From the NCBI GenBank assembly GCA_016214895.1, contig JACRMR010000008.1, positions 248,001 to 312,000 of the forward strand: a DNA stretch of 64,000 nucleotides. The letters run 5' to 3'. Positions 1-8,557 of this stretch are shown one piece after another (the first letter of the stretch is position 1; every line of letters begins with the position of its first letter). Below the pieces are notes generated by a model. The model had not been told where the DNA came from. It was given only the letters and a program-made list of their open reading frames with translations, and ran no database searches. This DNA comes from a candidate division KSB1 bacterium (lineage in GTDB: Bacteria; Electryoneota; RPQS01). The position numbers and the translations under genes are program-made.

Positions 1-501
1 GACCTTGTCGAACGCTTCCCCAACGGCATCGTCGATGGTGGAACCGAGCAGGCGATATTCCCGCAGTCCAAGTACTTCGACCAGCAGCGTGTGACCGCCA
101 CTGGCAACGAGTCCGAGGAACGGCAACGGCAGTTGACCGTGTTCGATTTCAGGCGACCAGAGATGCGCTTCGATATGATGGATTCCGCGAAACGGCTTGT
201 TCGCCGCGAGGGCCAGACCCCGGCAGAAGTTCGTACCGACGAGCAGTGAGCCGACCAACCCGGGCCCGCGTGTAGCGGCGAACAGATCTACGGAAATTGG
301 ATTGACGCCGGCCGCGCATAGTGCTTCGTGAGCGAGCACGGGAAGCAACTCCAGATGGGACCGTCCCGCGAGCTCGGGGACCACTCCGCCATACTGGGCG
401 TGCACGGACTGGGTCTCCGTTCGTGTCGCCAGGACATCGGTATCCGATAGAATGGAGCAGGAGCTCTCGTCGCAGCTCGACTCGATTGCAAGCGTAATCA
501 T
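1..501 (-). CDS. tsaD: tRNA threonylcarbamoyladenosine transferase TsaD (partial, C-terminus beyond window)
   Basis: TsaD transfers the threonylcarbamoyl group produced by TsaC to A37 of ANN-decoding tRNAs (t6A), acting in the cytoplasm with TsaB and TsaE. The 167 visible residues are the N-terminal half. They open with AIESSCDESS (ASKHA phosphate motif), then YGGVVPELAGRSH, GPGLVGSLLVG, the metal-binding HIEAH pair (residues 109-113), VASGGHT, and DDAVGEAFDK at the window edge. The frame stays open to base 1, so the gene continues outside. The ATG at 501 overlaps the TGA of the aldolase-like gene (ATGA, 498-501), suggesting translational coupling. The partner gene tsaC lies 12 kb away on the other strand; tsaB and tsaE are not seen here. 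Confidence 0.96.
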   Translation of the reverse strand, partial: MITLAIESSCDESSCSILSDTDVLATRTETQSVHAQYGGVVPELAGRSHLELLPVLAHEALCAAGVNPISVDLFAATRGPGLVGSLLVGTNFCRGLALAANKPFRGIHHIEAHLWSPEIEHGQLPLPFLGLVASGGHTLLVEVLGLREYRLLGSTIDDAVGEAFDKV

Positions 502-1169
502 GAAGGCGGCGAGGCCTTCGCGCTACCCGGCCCCGGGGAAGCAGTCCGCAGCTCGGCAAGCTGGGTCTCTGTGAGCGGCATGGTCCGGCCAAGGATTGTC
601 GCCTGAATCTCGGCGACGGCGAGGAATTCGGCGCGTTCCATCCGGTGCAGCGCTTCCGTGATCGTGCCGCCGACCGTGACCGAACCGTGATTAGCGAGGA
701 TGTAAACGCCGGCATCACGGTCCGTGGCGATCAGTGTCTCGCCGAGCGCTGCGGTGCCCGGGCTGACAAATGGCACCAGCGCCACACGACCGAGCAGTAA
801 CGCGGATTCCGCGAGCAGGCTTGCGTCCGGTACGCGACGCGCCACCGCGAACGCGGTCAGGCCGGGCGCATGCGCATGCAGTACACAGGCGATTTCGGGA
901 CGAGCGCGATACAGGGTCTGGTGCAACCGCCATTCGCTCGATCCGCCCTCAGGCGCGGGATCGTCGACTCCACTGACCACAAAGTCGTCCTGCCGCAGCT
1001 CCCGTTTTTCGATCGCTTTGCGGGTCAAGACGACTCGGGTCGCATCGAGGCGGGCGGAGAAATTGCCGTCCGTGGCGGGGAGACAGTGGGCGGCGGCGAG
1101 CACCCTCGCGACATGCTGCAATTCGCGGATGACGGCTGCGAGGTGCCCCTCCACCCTATTGCACCCCAC
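498..1169 (-). CDS. class II aldolase/adducin family protein
   Basis: A 223-residue protein of the class II aldolase/adducin fold, which includes L-fuculose-1-phosphate aldolase, ribulose-5-phosphate 4-epimerase and methylthioribulose-1-phosphate dehydratase (MtnB). Visible family marks are ATDGNFSAR (residues 32-40, substrate phosphate loop), SSEW with the likely catalytic acid near residue 79, the zinc ligands HAH at 98-100, and ANHG with the third His at 161. Length matches the single-domain members. The GTG start at 1169 lies inside the end of serS (14-nt overlap), and its stop overlaps the tsaD start. The substrate cannot be told from sequence; the neighbours serS and tsaD give no pathway clue. 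MtnB or a sugar-phosphate aldolase are both possible. Confidence 0.85.
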   Translation of the reverse strand: MGCNRVEGHLAAVIRELQHVARVLAAAHCLPATDGNFSARLDATRVVLTRKAIEKRELRQDDFVVSGVDDPAPEGGSSEWRLHQTLYRARPEIACVLHAHAPGLTAFAVARRVPDASLLAESALLLGRVALVPFVSPGTAALGETLIATDRDAGVYILANHGSVTVGGTITEALHRMERAEFLAVAEIQATILGRTMPLTETQLAELRTASPGPGSAKASPPS

Positions 1170-2439
1170 CAGGCGTAATCAATCCGAATCCGGTATATTT
1201 CTTCAATGCGGCCGGAACGGTGAAGGTTCCGTCGTCATTTTGACAGGATTCAAGCATGGCGACGATGACGCGGGATGTGGCGAGGCCGGAGCCGTTTAGC
1301 GTATGCACGTATTCCGGTTTGCCGGACTCCTTGCGACGGAAGCGGATGTTAGCGCGCCGTGCCTGAAAGGACTCGAAATTGGAGCAGGAGGAGACCTCGA
1401 GCCAGCGTTTTTCGGCGGGAGCCCAGACCTCGAGATCGTAACACTTCGCGGCGCCGAACGAAAGGTCGCCGGTGCACAGCAGCAGGACGCGATAGCGTAG
1501 GTTCAGCGCTTCGAGCAACGCCGTTGCGTCGGTTACCATGGATTCCAGTTCATCGTAGGACGTCTCCGGAACGACGAACTTTACCATCTCGACTTTGTTG
1601 AATTGATGGACGCGGAGGAATCCGCGCGTGTCCTTGCCGTAGGATCCCGCTTCACGCCGGAAGCAGGGTGAATATCCGCAATAACGAATCGGGAGTTGCG
1701 CTTCGGGCAGCAACTCATCGCGATGGAAGTTCGTAATCGGGACTTCAGCCGTGGGAATCAGGAACAAGTCGTCGATTTCGCAGTGGTAGAGCTGGTCCTC
1801 AAATTTCGGCAGTTGCGCGGTGCCTTCGAGGCTGGTGCGATTGACGACAAACGGAGTTGAGATTTCGGTGTACTTGCCGGCCGTGCGGTGCGAATCGAGG
1901 AAGAAGTTGATCAGCGCGCGTTCGAGAATAGCGCCGGGACCGACGTAAACCGGGAAGCCCGGTTCGGTAATCTTGGTGCCGCGGGGGAAGTCGAGCATCT
2001 TCAGCGACTCGGCGAGCGCAAGGTGATCCTTGGGCGCGAAATCAAACTTGACCTCGCTTCCCCAGTCGCGGACCACGACGTTCTGTTCGGCGGACTCGCC
2101 GGCAGGGACCGATTCGTGCGGCAGGTTGGGGATGCGCATCGCGAGAGCCTGGAGCTCGGATTCTATGGCACGCAGACCATCGTCGCCGTTGGCGATCCGC
2201 TCGCCGATTTCGCGGCTTTCGGACTTCAAGGCGTCAATGAGCTCGCCGGCCTTGGCTTTCAGAGCAATGTCACGGGTGACCGCGTTGCGGCGCTCTTTCA
2301 GGGCGTCGGTTTCGGCCACGAGGGCGCGACGACGGCTGTCTGCTTCGAGGAGCTTTGGGACGATTTCGCGCTCGCCTTTGAGCGCAAGGCGGGCGGCGAC
2401 GAAATCGGGGTTTTCACGCACAAGGCGAATGTCAAGCAT
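1156..2439 (-). CDS. serS: serine--tRNA ligase
   Basis: Charges tRNA-Ser (and tRNA-Sec where present) with serine in the cytoplasm. The 427 residues match the family length. The N-terminal roughly 110 residues are the antiparallel coiled-coil tRNA-binding arm (rich in K, E, R, A). The class II catalytic core follows, with motif 2 FRREAGSYGKDTRGF and motif 3 NGSGLATSRVIVAMLE near the C-terminus, plus TAEVP for serine and AMP binding. The ATG start at 2439 lies 18 nt after the stop of the sugar transferase; the end overlaps the aldolase-like gene by 14 nt. Nothing unusual is seen. Confidence 0.97.
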   Translation of the reverse strand: MLDIRLVRENPDFVAARLALKGEREIVPKLLEADSRRRALVAETDALKERRNAVTRDIALKAKAGELIDALKSESREIGERIANGDDGLRAIESELQALAMRIPNLPHESVPAGESAEQNVVVRDWGSEVKFDFAPKDHLALAESLKMLDFPRGTKITEPGFPVYVGPGAILERALINFFLDSHRTAGKYTEISTPFVVNRTSLEGTAQLPKFEDQLYHCEIDDLFLIPTAEVPITNFHRDELLPEAQLPIRYCGYSPCFRREAGSYGKDTRGFLRVHQFNKVEMVKFVVPETSYDELESMVTDATALLEALNLRYRVLLLCTGDLSFGAAKCYDLEVWAPAEKRWLEVSSCSNFESFQARRANIRFRRKESGKPEYVHTLNGSGLATSRVIVAMLESCQNDDGTFTVPAALKKYTGFGLITPGGVQ

Positions 2440-2457
2440 GGATAGCGAGTCTCTTGC

Positions 2458-3846
2458 TCAGACGCCCTCACCGCGCAGCATGACGAATAGCGTCATGAAG
2501 AGGATCTTTGCGTCCAGCGGCAGGGACATGTTTTCGATGTAGTAAAAGTCGTACGTCAGCTTCAGCGGGATTTGCTCCGTCCCCGAGTCATACTTGAGAT
2601 GCACCTGTGACCAACCGGTCAGTCCGGGTTTCACATTGAGGCGTCGTTCGTAAAGCGGGATCTCGCGGAGGAACCGGCGCACGAATTCAATTCGCTCGGG
2701 CCGCGGTCCAACGAGACTCATCTGTCCGACCAGTACATTCAGGAGTTGCGGCAGTTCGTCGAGCCGCGTGGCGCGAATAAACCGGCCTACCGCGGTGATG
2801 CGGGGATCGCGCTCGACGGCGAGCACTGCGCCGGTCCGGGCTTCGGCATTCTGGAACATGGAGCGGAACTTGAGCAGCGGGAAGACTCGTCCGTTGAGTC
2901 CGACGCGTTGCTGCACAAAGAAGACGGGGCCCCGCGAATTGAGCGGGATCGCCACGAGCAGCAGCAGCCACACGGGCAGGCTGAGGATCAAGAGGCAAGC
3001 GGAGGCGGCGATATCGAAGAGCCGCTTGAATCGCTGCTCGGTCCACGAGAGCAGTTCCGGCCGCAACTCGATCAGGGGATGGCCGTGCAACGCGGCGGGC
3101 CGCACTTCACCGATGAGCAGCGGATACAGATTCGGGGAGATGAAAGAGCGGACCCGGGCACCGCGGAGGATTCGCATGAGGCGGAAGAGCGCCTGCGCTT
3201 CCGTCGGTTCCGTGGCGAACAGCACAGTCTGAATTCGATCGGCGGCAACTCGTCGTCTGAAGTCCGCGAAGTTGCCGATGATGGGCACCGGCGCGGCGCC
3301 GGAGTCGGCAGCGCCGAGACAGCCCGCAATCCGGAAACCGAGTTCCGGATGCGCCCGGACATAGCGTGCCACGGCGATTGCTTCGTTCCGCGATCCGACG
3401 AGCAAGGTACGCCACGTGCCGATGCCGCGGATGCGGAGATCGCGCAGGATCGTGGACAGGGCGACCCGGTTTCCCGTGACAATCAGGATCAGACCGGCGG
3501 CATACGTGGCGAGGATAACGCGGCTGGACGGGAGCGGATCCTGCGGATTAAACGTCAGGATGAACAGAATAAGCGCACCGAATCCTGCGGCGCGCAGCGC
3601 ATCGTGGAGAATTCGCCGCCGCTGTCGGAGCGGATCATAGCGATAGAGTCCGAAGACGGAAAAGATCAGCAACCAATAGCACAGCACAATCGCGCTGGGC
3701 AGGACGAGTTCGGCGGCGCTAAATGGAACCGGATTCGTGAACAGGCCTGACTTGAATCTGGCCGCATAGGTCGCGTAGAACAGGCCTTCGATCAGGGCGA
3801 CATCGGCCACCAGGAGTAGTGAGCGCAACACCCAGAGTCGCGTCAT
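2458..3846 (-). CDS. exopolysaccharide polyprenyl glycosylphosphotransferase (WbaP/WcaJ-like)
   Basis: An inner-membrane enzyme that transfers a sugar-1-phosphate from a nucleotide sugar to undecaprenyl phosphate, the first step of a repeat-unit polysaccharide. The 462 residues show the usual plan: four to five N-terminal membrane segments (about residues 1-130), a CoA-binding-like Rossmann middle (about 140-255), and the C-terminal bacterial sugar transferase domain. That domain begins KRLFDIAAS with its membrane hairpin and carries KFRSM, RLDELPQLLNV, MSLVGPRPE and KPGLTGWSQV. It sits just downstream of the wzz-like gene and a membrane-protein remnant, a typical capsule/O-antigen setting. 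The transferred sugar cannot be predicted. Confidence 0.93.
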   Translation of the reverse strand: MTRLWVLRSLLLVADVALIEGLFYATYAARFKSGLFTNPVPFSAAELVLPSAIVLCYWLLIFSVFGLYRYDPLRQRRRILHDALRAAGFGALILFILTFNPQDPLPSSRVILATYAAGLILIVTGNRVALSTILRDLRIRGIGTWRTLLVGSRNEAIAVARYVRAHPELGFRIAGCLGAADSGAAPVPIIGNFADFRRRVAADRIQTVLFATEPTEAQALFRLMRILRGARVRSFISPNLYPLLIGEVRPAALHGHPLIELRPELLSWTEQRFKRLFDIAASACLLILSLPVWLLLLVAIPLNSRGPVFFVQQRVGLNGRVFPLLKFRSMFQNAEARTGAVLAVERDPRITAVGRFIRATRLDELPQLLNVLVGQMSLVGPRPERIEFVRRFLREIPLYERRLNVKPGLTGWSQVHLKYDSGTEQIPLKLTYDFYYIENMSLPLDAKILFMTLFVMLRGEGV

Positions 3847-3873
3847 GGCAGGGGCCCCGGCGCAAGCATCGGC

Positions 3874-4011
3874 TCACGCAGTGGCAGGCTCCGGATCGGC
3901 GAAAACCATGGGGAAGATGCTGATCATCGTAAAGACGATCCAGTAGGACGCCCACGGGATAACGTACTCGGCGGTGAAGCAGATGAGCATGCCGACCCGA
4001 AGTTCGTATTG
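3874..4011 (-). pseudogene. C-terminal remnant of a membrane protein fused out of frame to wzz
   Basis: In the +1 frame relative to the end of the wzz-like gene, 45 codons read as a hydrophobic C-terminus beginning QYELRVGMLICF, with WASYWIVFTMISIFPMVF as a likely membrane helix, ending in TGA at 3874-3876. There is no plausible start for a complete gene. The stretch ends 27 nt before the sugar transferase start, where an O-antigen ligase/polymerase gene is often found. I read it as the tail of such a membrane protein joined to the wzz front by a deletion or an assembly misjoin. The O-antigen ligase identity is a guess; that the stretch is protein-like and out of frame with wzz is seen directly. 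Confidence 0.5.
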
Positions 4012-4403
4012 GCAGCAAGGGCTTTGATCACGTCTTCAATCGGCCCGCTTTCAATCTTGTACACATGCTGCAGATCAAACTTCTCAATCACTCGTTCACT
4101 CATCCAGCGGCTGCGGAGAATCGAGAGCGCGACCTCGCCGTAACTATCCCCAAAGCCTGCCACGTTTCCTGCCAGGCCGGCGAGCGCGCCGAGCTTAGAC
4201 GCGACCAGCGACCCGATCCCCTGTTCTTCGCTTTCCTGAGAACGGACAACAGCGATGACGCGATAGCGCTGCGGGACGATGAATGTGATCACGGCAACCA
4301 CCAGCGCGACACCGAAGGAGGCGGTCAAGATGAGTTTGCGCCAGCGGAGCAGGAACGCAAGGAAATCCAGGAGGTTAACCTGGTATTTGATCTGGTCGGG
4401 CAT
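3924..4403 (-). CDS. chain-length determinant (Wzz/GumC-like) protein, truncated
   Basis: The N-terminal part of a polysaccharide co-polymerase (Wzz family), which sets polymer length from the inner membrane. Residues 1-20 form an amphipathic start (YQVNLLDFLAFLLRWRKL), followed by the first membrane helix (about 21-45) and a periplasmic segment (VIAVVRSQESEEQGIGSL onward). Family members are usually about 300 residues or more and end with a Pro-rich motif plus a second membrane helix. Here coherent protein stops near residue 130 and the last 25 residues (Ser/Pro/Arg-rich) are out-of-frame translation. No C-terminal helix exists, so the product is probably non-functional. A promoter at 4436-4464 precedes it. 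Confidence 0.75.
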   Translation of the reverse strand: MPDQIKYQVNLLDFLAFLLRWRKLILTASFGVALVVAVITFIVPQRYRVIAVVRSQESEEQGIGSLVASKLGALAGLAGNVAGFGDSYGEVALSILRSRWMSERVIEKFDLQHVYKIESGPIEDVIKALAANTNFGSACSSASPPSTLSRGRPTGSSLR

Positions 4404-4435
4404 ATTGGGGTCCGAAGGGCGGGATTATCTGAGCT

Positions 4436-4464
4436 AAAGTAGGTATTTTCAGCCAATAAGTCAA
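4436..4464 (-). promoter_or_regulatory. predicted sigma70-type promoter for the wzz-serS-tsaD run
   Basis: On the minus strand TTGACT (4464-4459) is followed after 17 nt by TACTTT (4441-4436). It lies between the ppiD terminator and the wzz-like start at 4403, giving a 5' leader of about 27 nt. The -35 is good (5 of 6) and the -10 weak (3 of 6). Position between terminator and gene supports it. Confidence 0.5.
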
Positions 4465-4476
4465 CAAGTTGCCGTG

Positions 4477-4510
4477 AGAAAAGACGACCGAACCCTGCGG
4501 ATTCGGTCGT
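4477..4510 (-). terminator. rho-independent terminator of the parvulin gene
   Basis: A perfect 9-bp stem (4484-4492 with 4502-4510, ACGACCGAA against TTCGGTCGT) with a 9-nt loop is followed on the minus strand by CTTTTCT. It starts 34 nt after the stop of the parvulin gene. Confidence 0.85.
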
Positions 4511-4543
4511 GAAGTCATCGGACGTACTTGCCGAAAGGCCGCC

Positions 4544-6370
4544 TTAGTAGTCCGTGTAGTACAGATGCCGGTTATCGACCACTCCGATCTCCTTTTCAGC
4601 CGTGGCGAGCCAGTCGGAGTACACACTATTCTGCTTGGTCTGCCTCAGGCGGTCGCTGATTTCCTTCTGTTTAGCGGCAAAGGCGGCGGAGTCGGCCTCG
4701 GCCTTCGCGAGGAGCACGGCGACGTAGCCACCTCGCGTGTTGCTAAGCGCATCGCTGAGCTGACCTGGCCGCAAGTTAAGCAGGGACTTGGCGATCGCCT
4801 CGTCGGAACCAAAGCCCTTGAAGAAATCGCGCTGGAGGTGATCGCCGGTGGTATCGACTTTGAGGCTTTCGCGTGCGGCGGCATTCAAGAACGCTTCGGG
4901 CGTATTCACGCGCGCCCGGAACTTCTTGGCGGCTTCCAGGGCGAGCGCTTCCTGTTTGTCACGCAGGAGTTGGCCGCGGATCAGGTGTTCCACTTCGGTG
5001 AGCGGAGTCACGCCCTCCGGTGAAACATCTTTGACCGCGCAGACAATGTAGGCGTCGTCAGACTTGATTTTGGTGCGATAGACATAGCTGATCGTGCTGA
5101 TCTTTGACGAGAAGGCGAAATCCATGGCGGGTTGCAGTGCGCCGAGGCCGGGGATTGAGCCCTGCGGGCTTTTCAGGAACCAGTCCGTTTCCTTGATTTC
5201 GAGATTAGCCTTGGCGGCCGAAGCATCGAAGCCGTCGGTTTTGGCGGCATCGGTGAAGTCCTTGGCCTTCTGGGCGGCGCGTTCATCGGTATCCTGGCCG
5301 ACTTTCCACTTGACGAGAATGTGCTGGGCTTTCGCGGAGTCCGTGGGAGATTCTCCGGCGCGGGCTTCGACCTTGATGACGTGGACACCGAAGCGCGTCG
5401 GGATCGGGCCGACCACCTTGCCGATTTCGGCGGCAAAACAGGTGGAATCGAACTCCTTGACCATCCGCCCGCGACCGAACCAGCCGAGCTCTCCGCCCTG
5501 CTTGGCGCTACCCGGATCTTCCGAGAATTCCTTGGCGAGCTCGGCGAAGCTCTCACCCGCCGTCGCGCGCTGGACCATTTCCTGGGCGAGTTCGATGACT
5601 TGCAGGCTGTCTTCGCGCGTCGCCACCACGGGCACGGCGATATAGGACAGCTTGCGGCGTTCTTTCCGCTGATAATCGACTTTGTGTCCGACGTAGTACC
5701 GTTCGACTTCCGCCGCCGTAATCGACGTGGAATCGACCGGATAATTTCGCGCGGGGAACGAGACGATCGCGGCATTGAGCTTGCGCGACGTGATGACGTA
5801 CTCATCCCAGACTTCCGTCGGCGTCACAAAGATCGGCGCGATGATACGGTCGATCACCTTCTGGTTGCCCATCGATTCCCGATAGTCGGCTTCGAGCGAG
5901 ACCAGAATATCGGCGGATTGCGGGTTGCGCAGAAACTCGTCGTATTTCGAGCGATCGAACTGGCCGTCAGTCAAGAAGGCTTGATTGGTGCGCAGCCAGC
6001 TTGGCGGGTTATTCTTGACCGCGAACGCGACCTCCGCATCGGACGTCACGAGGCCGAGCTTATCACGGTACGCAGCCATGAGTTCGCTACGAACGAGATC
6101 ATCCCAGACCTGTTTGCGGAGTTGCTTGACTTTGGCGTCGTCCATGGTCGCGGTGGTGTCCCGCTGGCGCTCGGACTGCACACGGTCCTGGACGAGGCGG
6201 TTGTAGCGGTCATAGAGGATTTCGCGGTCGCCGACTTTTCCGACGACACCGTCTAACTGTTGCCCGCTATTGAAGCCACCCATGCCCCACGAAAAGACAA
6301 TCGTTCCGAGAAAAGCTGCCACCAAGATCCACATGATCAGGGGCATGTTTTCCCGCATCTGCGTCATCAT
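4544..6370 (-). CDS. PpiD/SurA-like peptidyl-prolyl cis-trans isomerase, membrane anchored
   Basis: A periplasmic folding chaperone anchored in the inner membrane, expected to assist folding of exported proteins. From the ATG at 6370 it has 608 residues: a short cytoplasmic start, one membrane helix (about 10-30), and a SurA-N-like chaperone region beginning VGKVGDREI. A parvulin domain follows (about 220-325: FAELAKEFSEDPGSAKQGG, GELGWFG, GVHVIKVE), then a second degenerate parvulin segment opening with AQHILVKW. The start at 6370 is preferred over one 51 nt upstream because GGGAGA lies 8 nt before it and the upstream option has no ribosome site. It is monocistronic, with a promoter at 6413-6441 and a terminator at 4477-4510. 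Confidence 0.9.
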   Translation of the reverse strand: MMTQMRENMPLIMWILVAAFLGTIVFSWGMGGFNSGQQLDGVVGKVGDREILYDRYNRLVQDRVQSERQRDTTATMDDAKVKQLRKQVWDDLVRSELMAAYRDKLGLVTSDAEVAFAVKNNPPSWLRTNQAFLTDGQFDRSKYDEFLRNPQSADILVSLEADYRESMGNQKVIDRIIAPIFVTPTEVWDEYVITSRKLNAAIVSFPARNYPVDSTSITAAEVERYYVGHKVDYQRKERRKLSYIAVPVVATREDSLQVIELAQEMVQRATAGESFAELAKEFSEDPGSAKQGGELGWFGRGRMVKEFDSTCFAAEIGKVVGPIPTRFGVHVIKVEARAGESPTDSAKAQHILVKWKVGQDTDERAAQKAKDFTDAAKTDGFDASAAKANLEIKETDWFLKSPQGSIPGLGALQPAMDFAFSSKISTISYVYRTKIKSDDAYIVCAVKDVSPEGVTPLTEVEHLIRGQLLRDKQEALALEAAKKFRARVNTPEAFLNAAARESLKVDTTGDHLQRDFFKGFGSDEAIAKSLLNLRPGQLSDALSNTRGGYVAVLLAKAEADSAAFAAKQKEISDRLRQTKQNSVYSDWLATAEKEIGVVDNRHLYYTDY

Positions 6371-6412
6371 CAGCCGTGTCTCCCGATATCCATATGATTT
6401 TGTTAAACGTGT

Positions 6413-6441
6413 AATATACAAACTCCATTTGGGAAATGCAA
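6413..6441 (-). promoter_or_regulatory. predicted sigma70-type promoter for the parvulin gene
   Basis: Minus strand: TTGCAT (6441-6436), exactly 17 nt, TATATT (6418-6413). Predicted start of transcription is near 6407, giving a leader of about 37 nt that contains the GGGAGA ribosome site. It is divergent from the uvrB promoter in the same 200-bp region. Confidence 0.7.
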
Positions 6442-6539
6442 TAGCCCGGCACCTCTGAGTTTAGACCGTCAAATTGGTAGTCGGAATCGGAAGTCCTTAT
6501 GATTATAGCTTTAGGGAGTTCCTCAGTCTGCCACCGGAC

Positions 6540-6568
6540 TTGCAGTTTTGGCAGTCAAACGCTAAATT
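6540..6568 (+). promoter_or_regulatory. predicted sigma70-type promoter for the uvrB operon
   Basis: Plus strand: TTGCAG (6540-6545), 17 nt, TAAATT (6563-6568). The expected transcription start falls at about 6575, the A of the uvrB ATG, so the mRNA may be leaderless or nearly so. No Shine-Dalgarno sequence is seen before the ATG, which fits. Confidence 0.6.
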
Positions 6569-6574
6569 ACGGAC

Positions 6575-8557
6575 ATGAAGAAGTTCGAGCTCATCTCGGA
6601 GTTAAGACCTCAGGGGGATCAGGCGCAGGCGATCGGGGAGCTTGTGACGGGGATTCGCCGGGGGGACAAGTTTCAGACTCTGCTGGGGATCACGGGGTCC
6701 GGGAAGACGTTTACGGTGGCCAATGTGATTCAGCAGGTTCAACGTCCGACGCTGATCATGTCGCATAATAAGACCTTGGCAGCGCAGTTGTACGGTGAGT
6801 TTCACAGTTTTTTTCCCAATAACGCGGTCGAGTTCTTCATTTCCTACTACGACTACTATCAGCCGGAGGCGTACTTGCCGACGACCGATACGTATATCGA
6901 GAAGGAGACGGATATCAACGAGGAGATCGATCGACTCCGGTTACGGGCGACGTCGTCGCTGATGCAGCGGGAAGACGTGATCATCGTGGCCTCGGTCAGC
7001 TCGATCTACGGTCTGGGATCGCCCAAGGACTACAAGGAGCTCCTGCTGTTTGTATCGATGGGCGAAGAGGTCGATCGTCGAGAGCTGCTGCGACGCCTGG
7101 TGGATATGCACTACACGCGGAATGACATTGAGTTCCCGCGCGGTACGTTCAGGGTCCGGGGGGACGTGGTGGAGATTCACCCGGCGTACGAAGAGACCGC
7201 GTACAGAATCGAGTTCTTCGGCGACACCGTCGAGGCGATCAAGCAAATCAAGATATTGACCGGGGACGTCCTGGAGGCCCCGGAGTCGGTGGCGATCTAT
7301 CCGGCCAAGCACTTTGTGACGTCGGTACCGAATCTCAAGCGGGCGATGACTTCGATCGCGGCCGAACTCGACGAGCGCGTGACCGAGCTGCGCGGCCAGA
7401 ACAAGCTGTTGGAAGCTCAGCGGATCGAGCAGCGAACGCGGTTCGATCTGGAAATGATGCGGGAGGTCGGTTATTGCAGCGGAATCGAGAATTATTCGCG
7501 CCACCTCTCCGGTCGGCCGACCGGCGAACGGCCGGATACCCTGTTTGACTATTTCCCCAGGGATTTCCTGTTGATCGTCGATGAGTCGCATGTGAGCGTG
7601 CCGCAGATTCGCGGGATGTACCGCGGCGACCGCCAGCGCAAGGAGACACTGGTCGAGTACGGCTTCCGGCTGCCGTCGGCGTTGGACAATCGGCCGATGC
7701 TGTTTGAGGAATGGGAGCGGATGGTTCAACAGTGCATCTTCGTCAGCGCGACGCCGAGCGAGTATGAGCTGGAGCAGAGCAAAGGCGTGTTAGTCGAGCA
7801 GATCATCCGGCCCACGGGGTTGATTGACCCGGAGATCAGTGTCCGTCCCGTGAAGGGACAGATCGATGACCTGTTAGGCGAACTGCGCGCAATTGTGGAG
7901 TGCAAGGAGCGGGCCCTGGTCATTACGCTGACCAAGCGGATGTCCGAGGACTTAACCGAATACCTGAAGAACCTGAACATCAAGGTGCGTTGGCTGCACA
8001 GCGAAGTTGACGCACTGGAGCGCGTGGAGATTTTGCGCGATTTGCGGCTTGCGCAATTTGACGTGCTGGTCGGCATCAATCTATTGCGGGAGGGCCTGGA
8101 CCTTCCGGAGGTCTCCTTAGTGGCGATTTTGGATGCGGACAAGGAAGGGTTTCTGCGCAGTGAGCGCAGTCTGATGCAGATCTCGGGACGGGCGGCGCGG
8201 AACGTGAATGGCCGGGTAATTTTTTATGCCGACAAAGTCACGGATTCCATGCGGAAGGTGATCGACGAGACGGAGCGCCGGCGGCGCATTCAGCGTGACT
8301 ACAATGAGGCACATGGCGTCACGCCGCGATCCGTGGTCAAGTCCATCGAGGACGTACTCATTTCGACGACGGTCGCGGATGCGCGGATCAAGGAGATCGT
8401 TCAGGAGGCGCAGCACGATTTCCTGACCGTGGCCGGGTTCGAGGAGTTGATCGCGCGGCTGGAGAAGGAGATGAAGGCGTCGGCGAAACGTCAAGAGTAC
8501 GAGCAAGCAGCTCAGCTGCGGGACGAGATCGAGCGATTGAAAGCGAAACTGAAATGA
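6575..8557 (+). CDS. uvrB: excinuclease ABC subunit B
   Basis: The damage-verifying helicase-like subunit of nucleotide excision repair; it binds UvrA at the lesion and then recruits UvrC. The 660 residues match the family. Visible are Walker [10 protein letters not shown] (about 40-48), the beta-hairpin region with [22 protein letters not shown] (Walker B region), the helicase motifs [14 protein letters not shown] and [23 protein letters not shown], and the C-terminal UVR motif near [16 protein letters not shown]. It is the first gene of a seven-gene overlapping run. The ATG at 6575 gives the standard KKFELISEL start. uvrA and uvrC are not in the window. Confidence 0.98.
   Translation: MKKFELISELRPQGDQAQAIGELVTGIRRGDKFQTLLGITGSGKTFTVANVIQQVQRPTLIMSHNKTLAAQLYGEFHSFFPNNAVEFFISYYDYYQPEAYLPTTDTYIEKETDINEEIDRLRLRATSSLMQREDVIIVASVSSIYGLGSPKDYKELLLFVSMGEEVDRRELLRRLVDMHYTRNDIEFPRGTFRVRGDVVEIHPAYEETAYRIEFFGDTVEAIKQIKILTGDVLEAPESVAIYPAKHFVTSVPNLKRAMTSIAAELDERVTELRGQNKLLEAQRIEQRTRFDLEMMREVGYCSGIENYSRHLSGRPTGERPDTLFDYFPRDFLLIVDESHVSVPQIRGMYRGDRQRKETLVEYGFRLPSALDNRPMLFEEWERMVQQCIFVSATPSEYELEQSKGVLVEQIIRPTGLIDPEISVRPVKGQIDDLLGELRAIVECKERALVITLTKRMSEDLTEYLKNLNIKVRWLHSEVDALERVEILRDLRLAQFDVLVGINLLREGLDLPEVSLVAILDADKEGFLRSERSLMQISGRAARNVNGRVIFYADKVTDSMRKVIDETERRRRIQRDYNEAHGVTPRSVVKSIEDVLISTTVADARIKEIVQEAQHDFLTVAGFEELIARLEKEMKASAKRQEYEQAAQLRDEIERLKAKLK

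Noticed and set aside
2746-3750. Long open plus-strand frame over the sugar transferase gene
   Set aside because: Antisense to a clear gene; composition (many D, E, R, G, Q) is the mirror of GC-rich coding sequence and has no family motif. The same applies to other long antisense frames such as 18492-19943, 26993-28078 and 28090-29310.
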